A stretch of DNA of 37,318 nt. Origin: an uncultured Akkermansia sp. (lineage in GTDB: Bacteria > Verrucomicrobiota > Verrucomicrobiia > Verrucomicrobiales > Akkermansiaceae). The stretch lies in contig CANPYO010000011.1 of the NCBI GenBank assembly GCA_947588645.1, positions 1 through 37,318 of the forward strand, read 5' to 3'. Positions 7,645 through 14,252 of this stretch are shown in pieces (positions within the stretch are counted from its first letter, which is position 1; each line of letters begins with the position of its first letter). A program made the position numbers and the translations under genes. The notes under the pieces are model-generated. The model saw nothing but the letters and a program-made list of their open reading frames with translations. It was not told the origin of the DNA and searched no databases.

Positions 7645-7830
7645 ATCTCTTTTCAAAAGAGATGTCAAGGTAAAATTTTCCCTGCTTTTTATTTTTCAAC
7701 GAGAACACGGCTTTCGAAGGACCTGAATTTGCATAGGTATGCCGTGAGAAAAAAATAGGGTTCAGTTTGTAAATATTTTACCTTAAAAGGAATACAAATA
7801 TGATCCAGTTTATCTCTTTTGAAAAGAGAT
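7645..7830 (+). promoter_or_regulatory. Candidate invertible promoter C
   Basis: The left arm at 7645-7663 is ATCTCTTT-TCA-AAAGAGAT and the right arm at 7812-7830 is ATCTCTTT-TGA-AAAGAGAT: inverted copies with reversed central triplets. The internal segment is 148 bp. A -10-like TACAAA at 7793-7798 lies 13 nt before the right arm, the same offset as in A and B, and no such hexamer occurs at the mirrored position on the left. The next start codon is 45 nt downstream. Apart from this element and repeat copy 2, the gap 7454-7875 contains no gene I can support. Confidence 0.6.
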
Positions 7831-7875
7831 AAACTGCCAAAGCGTGGGAGGCGGTGTGTTCCCCCCCTCCCCGTC

Positions 7876-8454
7876 ATGTATAACAACATAACAACTACGA
7901 CTATGACTACATCCCAAATACAAACAAGAATGGATATGTACATTACCCAACACTCCAAAGAACTGATTGCGAAGAAGCCGAAGGGAAAGCAGTTTTTGGA
8001 GGCAAGTGATGTGGATGCACTCGGTGTAATGATTAGGAGCTTTTGGAGTCAACATTGTGATGAGTTGCCTGCTGAGTTTGACTCTGTTATCAGCTTCGCG
8101 TGTGCAGCGGTGGAGCGTGACAAGATGAAAAAACTGGAATATATTCGTAAGGCCTTATCCGCAGCATTGGCTGCTGGTGGCATTGCGGCGATTATATCGG
8201 CCGTAGGGCTTGCCCTTGGATGGGGAGCAAGTTTGATATCAAGCATAGTTTCTTTTTTTGCGGGAATCTCTTTAACAGGACCTATCGCGCTCGCGGTGAT
8301 CGGTGGGGTCGCAACGATTATAGCCGGTTATATGGCATTCAGCACAGATAAAGAAGAAGAGGCATCGGAAAAGGCGCTGAAAATCTTGCGTGAGGGGATT
8401 CACGATATCCTTCCCGACGTATGGAGCAAGTACGGGAAGCAATGGAAGGATTAA
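7876..8454 (+). CDS. Unknown protein with hydrophobic hairpin, first gene of pair
   Basis: 192 residues from ATG 7876; ATG 7903 (MTTSQIQTRM) is an alternative, and neither has a clear Shine-Dalgarno sequence. Residues about 1-105 are soluble and mixed-charge. Residues about 108-165 form two or three Gly/Ala/Ile-rich membrane segments (ALAAGGIAAIISAVGLALGW and TGPIALAVIGGVATIIAGYM). A charged amphipathic tail (DKEEEASEKALKILREGI) ends the protein. No family is recognised. The hydrophobic hairpin between soluble parts resembles pore-forming or membrane-anchored effectors only in general shape; that is not a functional call. It is directly downstream of candidate invertible promoter C and 60 nt before the next gene. 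Confidence 0.75.
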   Translation: MYNNITTTTMTTSQIQTRMDMYITQHSKELIAKKPKGKQFLEASDVDALGVMIRSFWSQHCDELPAEFDSVISFACAAVERDKMKKLEYIRKALSAALAAGGIAAIISAVGLALGWGASLISSIVSFFAGISLTGPIALAVIGGVATIIAGYMAFSTDKEEEASEKALKILREGIHDILPDVWSKYGKQWKD

Positions 8455-8514
8455 TATGCAAGCAGGGTGTGGGAATAAATAAACCAATTCCTGATTGCCA
8501 AGCGGAGGAATATT

Positions 8515-9519
8515 ATGCCAGACGGAGCTACAGAACTGTTGTGTGATGTTTCATATGCAAGCGGTCGATTTGCGTACGTCAATATTCCGACTGAGGCATT
8601 GAGGCATTTCTGTGATCACCTTCTTGGGGAAAAAATAGCCGAACTCAACTATGCGGATTTCATACAAGGAAAATATCACCGCTGGAAAGGGGGACATGAC
8701 CTATTGGTAGACATACCCGGTTCATTTGCGGATTCGGATAAAAGTGGAGTAAAACATCTTTTGCACGTATTAGGAACAGATTTTCCTACAAAAGATGGAC
8801 TCCCGATTCCTGGGTTATCTGCAAGTGGCCTAGGCTCCTTTCTTGCTGATACATGCGGGATACCGAAAGGGTGGATGTGTTTGAATCTATTTGATGCCGG
8901 CATTGGGATACTTTCCATCAGTGAAAGTTCTTCGGATTTGCTCGCTGCTTTTAGCGGGGAAATGACACTTAACACGTGGACATTTTTTGATACGTTTGGG
9001 GAGGGAACCTTTGAACTCATTTTAGGAGCGTACACTCAGAACCCTCTCTTATGCATAGCTTCAGCGGAAGATTACTTGGCTGGCGTGAAGCTACTTGTCG
9101 ACCGTGTTACCGATGGGATCGTAAGCCTGCAGGATGTAGCCATTGGGTCGCTAACGGGTGCGGCAGTAGCATCGCTCCTTACCGTTTTATTCGAAAAGCA
9201 TAAACCTAGCGATGAATTAGCTAAAGACCTCGTTTGCAATGTATTTCGAGCATCGATCATAGGAGCGCTTGGTGCGGTTCATCCGATGTTTGCCATAGGG
9301 GCTTCCCTGGGAATGTTGGGGTACAGATTGCCCAAGTTGGCAGATATCTTTCGTTCGTCAACCGTCACTCAGGAACAAGTTGCCTATTTGCGTCAAATTT
9401 ATTGCGCTGATCCTGAATACCGACGCCTGTTGCAGCTCGAGAGGCAGTACGTAGGTGAGTTGATCCGTCTTTCAGTCGATCCCGTGCCGGAAGCAGATCC
9501 CGTGCCGGAGGTAAAATAG
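8515..9519 (+). CDS. Unknown protein, second gene of pair
   Basis: 334 residues from ATG 8515, preceded by a good Shine-Dalgarno sequence (GGAGG about 7 nt upstream). Residues 1-200 are soluble-looking, with many aromatic and Gly residues and a GHDLLVDIPGSFAD segment. Residues about 205-275 hold two Gly/Ala-rich hydrophobic stretches (VAIGSLTGAAVASLLTVLF and SIIGALGAVHPMFAIGASLG) that could insert in the membrane or pack as a glycine-zipper pair. The tail carries a duplicated DPVPEADPVPE motif. I recognise no family. Placement 60 nt after the hydrophobic-hairpin gene, on the same strand and with no terminator between, suggests co-expression under element C. Confidence 0.8.
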   Translation: MPDGATELLCDVSYASGRFAYVNIPTEALRHFCDHLLGEKIAELNYADFIQGKYHRWKGGHDLLVDIPGSFADSDKSGVKHLLHVLGTDFPTKDGLPIPGLSASGLGSFLADTCGIPKGWMCLNLFDAGIGILSISESSSDLLAAFSGEMTLNTWTFFDTFGEGTFELILGAYTQNPLLCIASAEDYLAGVKLLVDRVTDGIVSLQDVAIGSLTGAAVASLLTVLFEKHKPSDELAKDLVCNVFRASIIGALGAVHPMFAIGASLGMLGYRLPKLADIFRSSTVTQEQVAYLRQIYCADPEYRRLLQLERQYVGELIRLSVDPVPEADPVPEVK

Positions 9520-9554
9520 CTTCTCTGAGGTAAAGCCGTATTTTGTAGGGGGAC

Positions 9555-11189
9555 TTACTCCAGCGTGGCGAGTTTGCTCTCGATGAGTTTGGCGGCGCGG
9601 GACTTGCGTTCTTGTCGGGCGATGTCGAGGGATTCGCGGAGGATGTTGGCAGCAGCGGGGGAATTGGGAAGGGCGTTGACGAGGTGTCGGACGCAGGTAT
9701 GGGAGTTGCTGCGCACAGCTTCGTCCAGGGCAGAGACACCGCAGTCGGGGTCGATGAGGCAGGGGTCAGCCCCGGCCGCGAGGAGGATGCGCAGAAAGTA
9801 CGGGTCGGCGTCCTCAGCGGCGAAATGCAAGGCGGTTTCGCCGTGATCGTTGATGACATTAGGGTCGGCGCCTCGGCTGAGGAGCAGCTTGATAACCTCC
9901 GTTTCGTTCGTATTCCTGACAGCGTGCATGAGGGGGGTGCAGTTCTGATGATCCCGGACGTTGACATCTGCCCCAACATCGATGAGGGTCTCGAGGAATC
10001 GCAGACGAAAGTTTCCGTTGAGAGCATAGTCCAAGGGGCTTTGCCCGAGGGGGTCGGCGGCATTGATATCGGCTCCATATGACAAGAGAGAGCGGGCGGC
10101 TTGCTCATCGTTTTCGCTCAGGGCGACGATGAGCGGAGTCATGCCGCGAGCGTCCGGTTGGTTCGGGTTGGCTCCGCATTCAAGCAGGGTGGAGTAGGCC
10201 GACTGATTGCACGTGGAAAGCGCCAGGATGAGGGGCGTTGCTCCCATCGAGTAGGTGGTATTGATGTTGGCGCCTTCTCTGATTAGTTGCAGGATGAAGG
10301 GGAGGGAGGAGCACTGCGAGCAGGCATTGGCGAAGAGGGGGATGGCGTTGTGGCGGGAGGAACGATTGAGATCACTTGCCGTCCAGTAGTGACCGAAAGG
10401 TCGGAGGAGGTCGATGATAGGAGAAGGATTTATATTGGACGTGCAATGCCACAAAGGCACCCAGCCATCGCGATCCTTGATGTGGGGATTGGCTCCGGCA
10501 TCGAGAAGAAGTTTTACTTGTTTGACCGTACCATCGGCAGCGGCGAAATGCAGGGGAGTGCAGCGTTCCTCATTTGCCTGATTGGGGTTGGCTCCGGCGG
10601 CGAGAAGATCGGAGAGAATGCGCGGTTGGGAGGGGCAGTAGATGGCCAGACCGAGTGGGGTATTACCGCGAAGATCTGCAACGTTCACATCCGCCCCGGC
10701 CGCGATGAGGCGTTTGAGCGTTTTTCTTGCGTGAAAGGCAGCGGCGTACCAGAGAGCCGTCCGACCCTCGTTGGTTTTGCTCTCGATGCTTGCTCCGCGA
10801 GCCAGGAGCTCCTGCACCCCTGCGTCAAAATTGGCGGCGGCAGCGATCATCAATGGCGTGACATTCATGCTCTCATCCAAATCCTCCAAGTCTTCCAGAT
10901 CTAGGTTCAGCATGTCACCCACCATGAACGAATAGCGGCAGCGTTCGTCCGGAGAAACTCCTTGGTCCAAGAGACGGCGCAAGCTCGGCAGATCTCCGGC
11001 TTCCGCCGCCATGTGAATGGGTTTCAGCGAATCTTCCTCCGTGTCCTCTTCCGTATCATTCTCCGAATCATATCTGTACGCGTCCGCTCCCCCGGCATTG
11101 GCGAGACGTTCCAAAGCCTTGGCAAACGCTGAGAAGGGCGGATCATTCATGAGATCGCCAAAATCGAAATCTGATTTCCGTGGAGCCAT
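9555..11189 (-). CDS. Ankyrin-repeat protein
   Basis: 544 residues from ATG 11187-11189, with TGAGG just upstream. After a 50-residue acidic leader (ENDTEEDTEEDS) there are about twelve ankyrin repeats to near residue 500, each with the consensus TPL-x-x-A plus GA-[DN]-x-N; examples are NTPLGLAIYC, CTPLHFAAADG, LLLSRGADPNV and GETALHFAAED. The middle (about 255-285) is irregular. A helical basic C-terminus follows. Ankyrin arrays are protein-binding scaffolds; bacterial ones range from regulators to effectors. No signal peptide is visible, so a cytoplasmic role is the default. It is divergent from rubrerythrin. Confidence 0.92.
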   Translation of the reverse strand: MAPRKSDFDFGDLMNDPPFSAFAKALERLANAGGADAYRYDSENDTEEDTEEDSLKPIHMAAEAGDLPSLRRLLDQGVSPDERCRYSFMVGDMLNLDLEDLEDLDESMNVTPLMIAAAANFDAGVQELLARGASIESKTNEGRTALWYAAAFHARKTLKRLIAAGADVNVADLRGNTPLGLAIYCPSQPRILSDLLAAGANPNQANEERCTPLHFAAADGTVKQVKLLLDAGANPHIKDRDGWVPLWHCTSNINPSPIIDLLRPFGHYWTASDLNRSSRHNAIPLFANACSQCSSLPFILQLIREGANINTTYSMGATPLILALSTCNQSAYSTLLECGANPNQPDARGMTPLIVALSENDEQAARSLLSYGADINAADPLGQSPLDYALNGNFRLRFLETLIDVGADVNVRDHQNCTPLMHAVRNTNETEVIKLLLSRGADPNVINDHGETALHFAAEDADPYFLRILLAAGADPCLIDPDCGVSALDEAVRSNSHTCVRHLVNALPNSPAAANILRESLDIARQERKSRAAKLIESKLATLE

Positions 11190-11282
11190 GCCTCATTTTC
11201 TCACGATGTATACCCGAATAGCAAGCAGAATCTTGAGGAACAACCTTTTTTCCCACATCCGTCCCAAGAAAAAGCTTGGCCA

Positions 11283-11322
11283 TTTACGATTTGGGAATAT
11301 TCCCGCGCTTGCGCGCGAATGT
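11283..11322. repeat. Dispersed intergenic repeat, copy 3
   Basis: TTTACGATTTGGGAATATTC followed by CCGCGCTTGCGCGCGAAT. It lies between the divergent ankyrin and rubrerythrin genes. This is one of the cleanest copies of the core. Confidence 0.8.
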
Positions 11323-11361
11323 GCGTTTTTTCTCCGACGAAAGTTATCGGAAAAATCGGAC

Positions 11362-11389
11362 TTGCAAACGGAGAGCAACATGGTAGAAT
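11362..11389 (+). promoter_or_regulatory. Promoter of rubrerythrin gene
   Basis: TTGCAA (11362-11367), a 16-bp spacer and TAGAAT (11384-11389), a good sigma-70-type match. It predicts a transcript start near 11396, leaving a short leader of about 18 nt before ATG 11414. Confidence 0.6.
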
Positions 11390-11413
11390 GAGACCGCAAC
11401 ACATCAAGAAATT

Positions 11414-11956
11414 ATGAGCAAACTTGACGGCACTAAGACGGCTGCGAATTTGGCCACGGCTTTCGCAGGAGAATCCCAGGCGCACACCAAATACCTTTAC
11501 TACGCCTCCAAAGCCAAGAAGGACGGATTTGTGCAGATTGCCCAGCTTTTCGAGGAGACGGCGCGCAACGAGAAGGAACATGCCAAGATTTGGTTCAAGC
11601 TCCTGCACGGCGGAGCGATTCCCGGCACGGAGGATAACCTGAAGGATGCTGCTGCCGGTGAGAATTACGAGTGGACCGATATGTACAAGACTTTCGCCAA
11701 GGAAGCCCGTGAGGAGGGTTTTGATGACATCGCCGCCCTCTTTGACGGCGTGGCCGCGGTGGAGAAGACCCACGAGGAACGCTACCGCAAGCTTCTGGAG
11801 AATGTGCAGGGCGACCTCGTCTTCAGCCGCGATGGCGAGTGCATCTGGCAGTGCATCAACTGCGGGCACATCGTTGTGGGCAAGAAAGCTCCGGAGCTCT
11901 GCCCCGTGTGTGCCCACCCGAAGGCCTACTTCCAGCTCCTGCCCCAGAATTATTAA
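11414..11956 (+). CDS. rbr: Rubrerythrin
   Basis: 180 residues. The N-terminal ferritin-like diiron domain (about 1-135) shows the repeated Glu/ExxH ligands ([41 protein letters not shown]). The C-terminus is a rubredoxin-like Fe(SCys)4 site with CINCG at Cys147/Cys150 and CPVC at Cys163/Cys166. Rubrerythrin reduces hydrogen peroxide to water in the cytoplasm of anaerobes, electrons passing from the rubredoxin centre to the diiron site. Length and all iron ligands are as usual for the family. It has its own promoter (11362-11389). The presence of this enzyme fits an anaerobic or microaerophilic host. Confidence 0.97.
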   Translation: MSKLDGTKTAANLATAFAGESQAHTKYLYYASKAKKDGFVQIAQLFEETARNEKEHAKIWFKLLHGGAIPGTEDNLKDAAAGENYEWTDMYKTFAKEAREEGFDDIAALFDGVAAVEKTHEERYRKLLENVQGDLVFSRDGECIWQCINCGHIVVGKKAPELCPVCAHPKAYFQLLPQNY

Positions 11957-11976
11957 GTCTCGGCAGTCTGGATCAA

Positions 11977-12083
11977 GGCGGCTGACGCCGCCTATGTACG
12001 AGGTACGATGTAGCGAAGCCGGGGACACAGCTTTGCCAAATTCGCGCGCAAGTGCGGGAATTCTCCAAATCGTACGTCGTGCA
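11977..12083. repeat. Dispersed intergenic repeat, copy 4 (hairpin plus inverted core)
   Basis: A perfect hairpin GGCGGC-TGAC-GCCGCC (11977-11992), then TATGTACGAGGTACGATG. After a gap comes the core in reverse orientation (12040-12083: AATTCGCGCGCAAGTGCGG then GAATTCTCCAAATCGTACG). The hairpin lacks a following T-run, so it is at most a weak terminator after the rubrerythrin gene. Confidence 0.8.
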
Positions 12084-12094
12084 TCGCAAGTGTA

Positions 12095-12123
12095 TTGCCA
12101 TTTGGCGGTCAGTGTGCTAAAGT
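12095..12123 (+). promoter_or_regulatory. Promoter of thiE-mnmA, predicting a leaderless transcript
   Basis: TTGCCA (12095-12100), a 17-bp spacer and TAAAGT (12118-12123). The expected start point, about 7 nt downstream, falls on the thiE ATG at 12130. No TPP-riboswitch sequence could fit between them. Confidence 0.55.
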
Positions 12124-12129
12124 GGGTGC

Positions 12130-12765
12130 ATGGACATTCGGTTGGCAGGAGCGCGGTTATACGGCATCGTGGACAGGGGTTATGTGCGGGAAGCCGACGT
12201 GGCGGCGTGCGCGCGTGCACTGATCGCCGGCGGGGTGCGCATTCTCCAACTGCGTGCCAAGGGACTGCCGCAGGCGGAGGTGGCGCGGCTGGCAAGCCTC
12301 CTGCAACCCGTTTGCCGCGAGCTGGACGCCCTCTTTGTACTGAATGATGATCCGGAACTCGCCGCGGAACTGGGAGCCGATGCCGTGCACGTGGGGCAGG
12401 ACGCCCCGGCGCTTGCGGACATCCGCCGCCTCGTCGGCCCGCGCATGCTCATCGGACGCTCCACCCATTCGCTTGACCAAGTGCGCCGCGCTCGCGAGGA
12501 GGGGGCGGACTACATCGGCTTCGGTCCTCTCTTCCCCACGCCCACTAAGCCCGGGCGTCCCGCCATTGGACTGCGGGACATTGCGCAGGCGCAGGAGCTG
12601 GCGGGGGGCATGCCCGTGTTCTGCATCGGCGGGGTGAATGCCGACACACTGCCGCAGGTGCTCGCCGCCGGGGCGCAACGCGTGGTGGTGGTTTCCTGGC
12701 TTTTGCAGCAGGCGGATCGCACCCGCGCCGCGCAGCAGCTCATCCGCACCCTCACTCCCTCGTAA
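12130..12765 (+). CDS. thiE: Thiamine-phosphate synthase
   Basis: 211 residues, the family length. ThiE condenses 4-amino-5-hydroxymethyl-2-methylpyrimidine diphosphate with thiazole phosphate to give thiamine phosphate. Visible motifs: ILQLRAKG near residue 38-45 (pyrophosphate-binding Arg and Lys), VLNDD near 74, ADAVHVGQD near 83-91, IGRSTHS near 107-113, GFGPLFPTPTK near 128-138 and the phosphate loop CIGGVNAD near 165. All are expected for an active TIM-barrel enzyme. No other thiamine gene is in the window. It is followed after 2 nt by mnmA, so the two are surely co-transcribed; ThiE and MnmA are not linked in one pathway, though both sit in thiamine/sulfur-related metabolism. Confidence 0.95.
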   Translation: MDIRLAGARLYGIVDRGYVREADVAACARALIAGGVRILQLRAKGLPQAEVARLASLLQPVCRELDALFVLNDDPELAAELGADAVHVGQDAPALADIRRLVGPRMLIGRSTHSLDQVRRAREEGADYIGFGPLFPTPTKPGRPAIGLRDIAQAQELAGGMPVFCIGGVNADTLPQVLAAGAQRVVVVSWLLQQADRTRAAQQLIRTLTPS

Positions 12766-12767
12766 GC

Positions 12768-13862
12768 ATGGCGCGCATTCTCTCAGCAGTGAGCGGCGGG
12801 GTGGACAGCGCGGTGGCCACCGCTTTGCTCGTGCAGCAGGGGCACGAGGTGGTGGGCGCTTACATGAAAAACTGGATCAACGAGGAAGGCATCCCGGGCG
12901 AATGTCCCTGGGAGCAGGATATTGAGGATGCGCGCGCCATCTGCCGCGTGCTGGGCATCGAGCTGCGCGTGGTGGATCTCATTGAGCAATACCGCGCCCG
13001 CATCGTCAACTACCTGCTGGAGGGCTACCGCGCCGGCACCACCCCGAACCCGGATGTGCTCTGCAACCGCGAAATCAAGTTCGGCGTGCTGCTGGACTAC
13101 GCGCTGGAACAGGGTTTTGAGGGTGTCGCTACCGGTCACTACGCCAAGCGGGAGGACGCTCCCGGCGGCGAGCACTACATCCTGCGCGGGGACGACCCGA
13201 ACAAGGATCAATCCTACTTTCTCGCCCTCATGCGCGCTGATCAGGTGGCGCACGCCATCTTTCCGATCGGCGGCATCGCCAAGCCCCGCGTGCGCGAGCT
13301 GGCGCGCGAGTTCGCCCTGCCCGTCGCTCTCAAAAAAGACTCGCAGGGCATCTGCTTCATCGGGCAGGTGAAAATGAGCGACTTCCTGCGCCACTTCATC
13401 CCCGATAACCCCGGTGACATCGTGGATACCTCGGGTCGCGTGCTCGGCCGCCACTTCGGCCTGCACCTCTTCACCATCGGCCAGCGCAAGGGGCACCACA
13501 TCGCTTCCCCGCGCGAGGGCGTCGCCTACGTCGTCGTCGGCAAAGACATCGCCCGCAACCGCCTCATCCTCGACTACGAAAGCCCGGATGCCCCGGGACT
13601 CTACGCCTCCGGCGCCTCGGTCAGCCACATCACCAACGCCTGCCACCCTCTGCCTGAGCGCGTGCTTGCCCAGCCCCGCTACCGCTCCCCCGCCGAACCC
13701 GCTACCCTGCGCTACCTCGGCGAGGACTGCGTCCAGCTCACCTTTGACCGGCCTGTTCGCGCCCTTTCCCCCGGCCAGATTTGCGCTTTCTACGACCCCG
13801 CCGCCCCCGCCCGTCTCCTCGCCGGCGGCTTCTTTTCCCGAATCACGGAGCAAACGCGTTGA
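12768..13862 (+). CDS. mnmA: tRNA-specific 2-thiouridylase
   Basis: 364 residues, normal length. MnmA adenylates U34 of the Lys, Glu and Gln tRNAs and inserts sulfur at position 2. The N-terminal PP-loop is SGGVDS at residues 9-14. The catalytic cysteines are in PNPDVLCNREIKFG (Cys99) and DSQGICFIG (Cys196). GTTPNPD, GHYAKR and DQSYFLA are further family signatures. The C-terminal beta domains (LFTIGQRKG, then RYRSPAEPATL and GQICAFYD) are complete. The start is fixed by the 2-nt gap to thiE. GC content is high here, unlike the polysaccharide island. Confidence 0.97.
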   Translation: MARILSAVSGGVDSAVATALLVQQGHEVVGAYMKNWINEEGIPGECPWEQDIEDARAICRVLGIELRVVDLIEQYRARIVNYLLEGYRAGTTPNPDVLCNREIKFGVLLDYALEQGFEGVATGHYAKREDAPGGEHYILRGDDPNKDQSYFLALMRADQVAHAIFPIGGIAKPRVRELAREFALPVALKKDSQGICFIGQVKMSDFLRHFIPDNPGDIVDTSGRVLGRHFGLHLFTIGQRKGHHIASPREGVAYVVVGKDIARNRLILDYESPDAPGLYASGASVSHITNACHPLPERVLAQPRYRSPAEPATLRYLGEDCVQLTFDRPVRALSPGQICAFYDPAAPARLLAGGFFSRITEQTR

Positions 13863-13877
13863 AAAAAACGTAAAACA

Positions 13878-13924
13878 TTTACGGTTTACGATTTGGGAAC
13901 TTCCTGCGCTTGCGCGCGAGTTTG
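13878..13924. repeat. Dispersed intergenic repeat, copy 5
   Basis: TTTACGG-TTTACGATTTGGGAACTTC followed by CTGCGCTTGCGCGCGAG, 15 nt after mnmA. The remaining part of the gap 13925-14252 has an imperfect CAGCGCATGCGCGCTG palindrome near 13997 and AT-rich DNA before the autotransporter, and no gene or tRNA that I can see. Confidence 0.8.
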
Positions 13925-14138
13925 GCGAAGTTTGACATCTTGTCGGGCTTACTTCTTTTGACGCCTCGTCACCACACGGCCTCCGCGCCTTGCGGGCAGC
14001 GCATGCGCGCTGTCGTAAGTTGCCTTACACCGTCGGAAGTTTTGTCCATAGGAAACGCATGGGAAGTGGGTTAAATGAGCCCGGAGAAAATTTTATTGTG
14101 ACACGCGCGTTTTTTTTGGGAAAAATCAAAAAAATTGC

Positions 14139-14167
14139 TGTACATCTCCCCTGAAAAGTGGTAGCCT
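14139..14167 (+). promoter_or_regulatory. Possible autotransporter promoter
   Basis: TGTACA (14139-14144), a 17-bp spacer and TAGCCT (14162-14167), just downstream of A/T-tracts at 14110-14135 that could act as an UP-like or curved element. It would give a leader of about 80 nt. The match is moderate only. Confidence 0.3.
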
Positions 14168-14252
14168 ACAAGAATCCTCCCGTCCTGCCGTTACAAGAGG
14201 TGTGCACTGTGGGACGGGGACGTCGTAAAATCTTCATGATTCCAATTCAGCG

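Noticed and set aside
468..7830. Palindromic arms as ordinary intrinsic terminators
   Set aside because: The stems are AT-rich with 3-nt loops, have no following T-run, occur in strict pairs 186-188 bp apart and have reversed central triplets. Terminators would not need these properties. An RNA-level role is not fully excluded.
468..7830. The three elements as copies of one MITE
   Set aside because: Only the arms and the -10 offset are shared. The interiors are unrelated apart from a few bases near the right arm, and no target-site duplication is evident.
12783..13853. Minus-strand open frame of 356 codons opposite mnmA
   Set aside because: Antisense shadow in GC-rich DNA. MnmA on the plus strand has all catalytic residues.
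13925..14252. Possible RNA gene or CRISPR-like array upstream of the autotransporter
   Set aside because: No tRNA cloverleaf, regular spacing or direct repeat is seen, only a GCGC palindrome and A/T-tracts.
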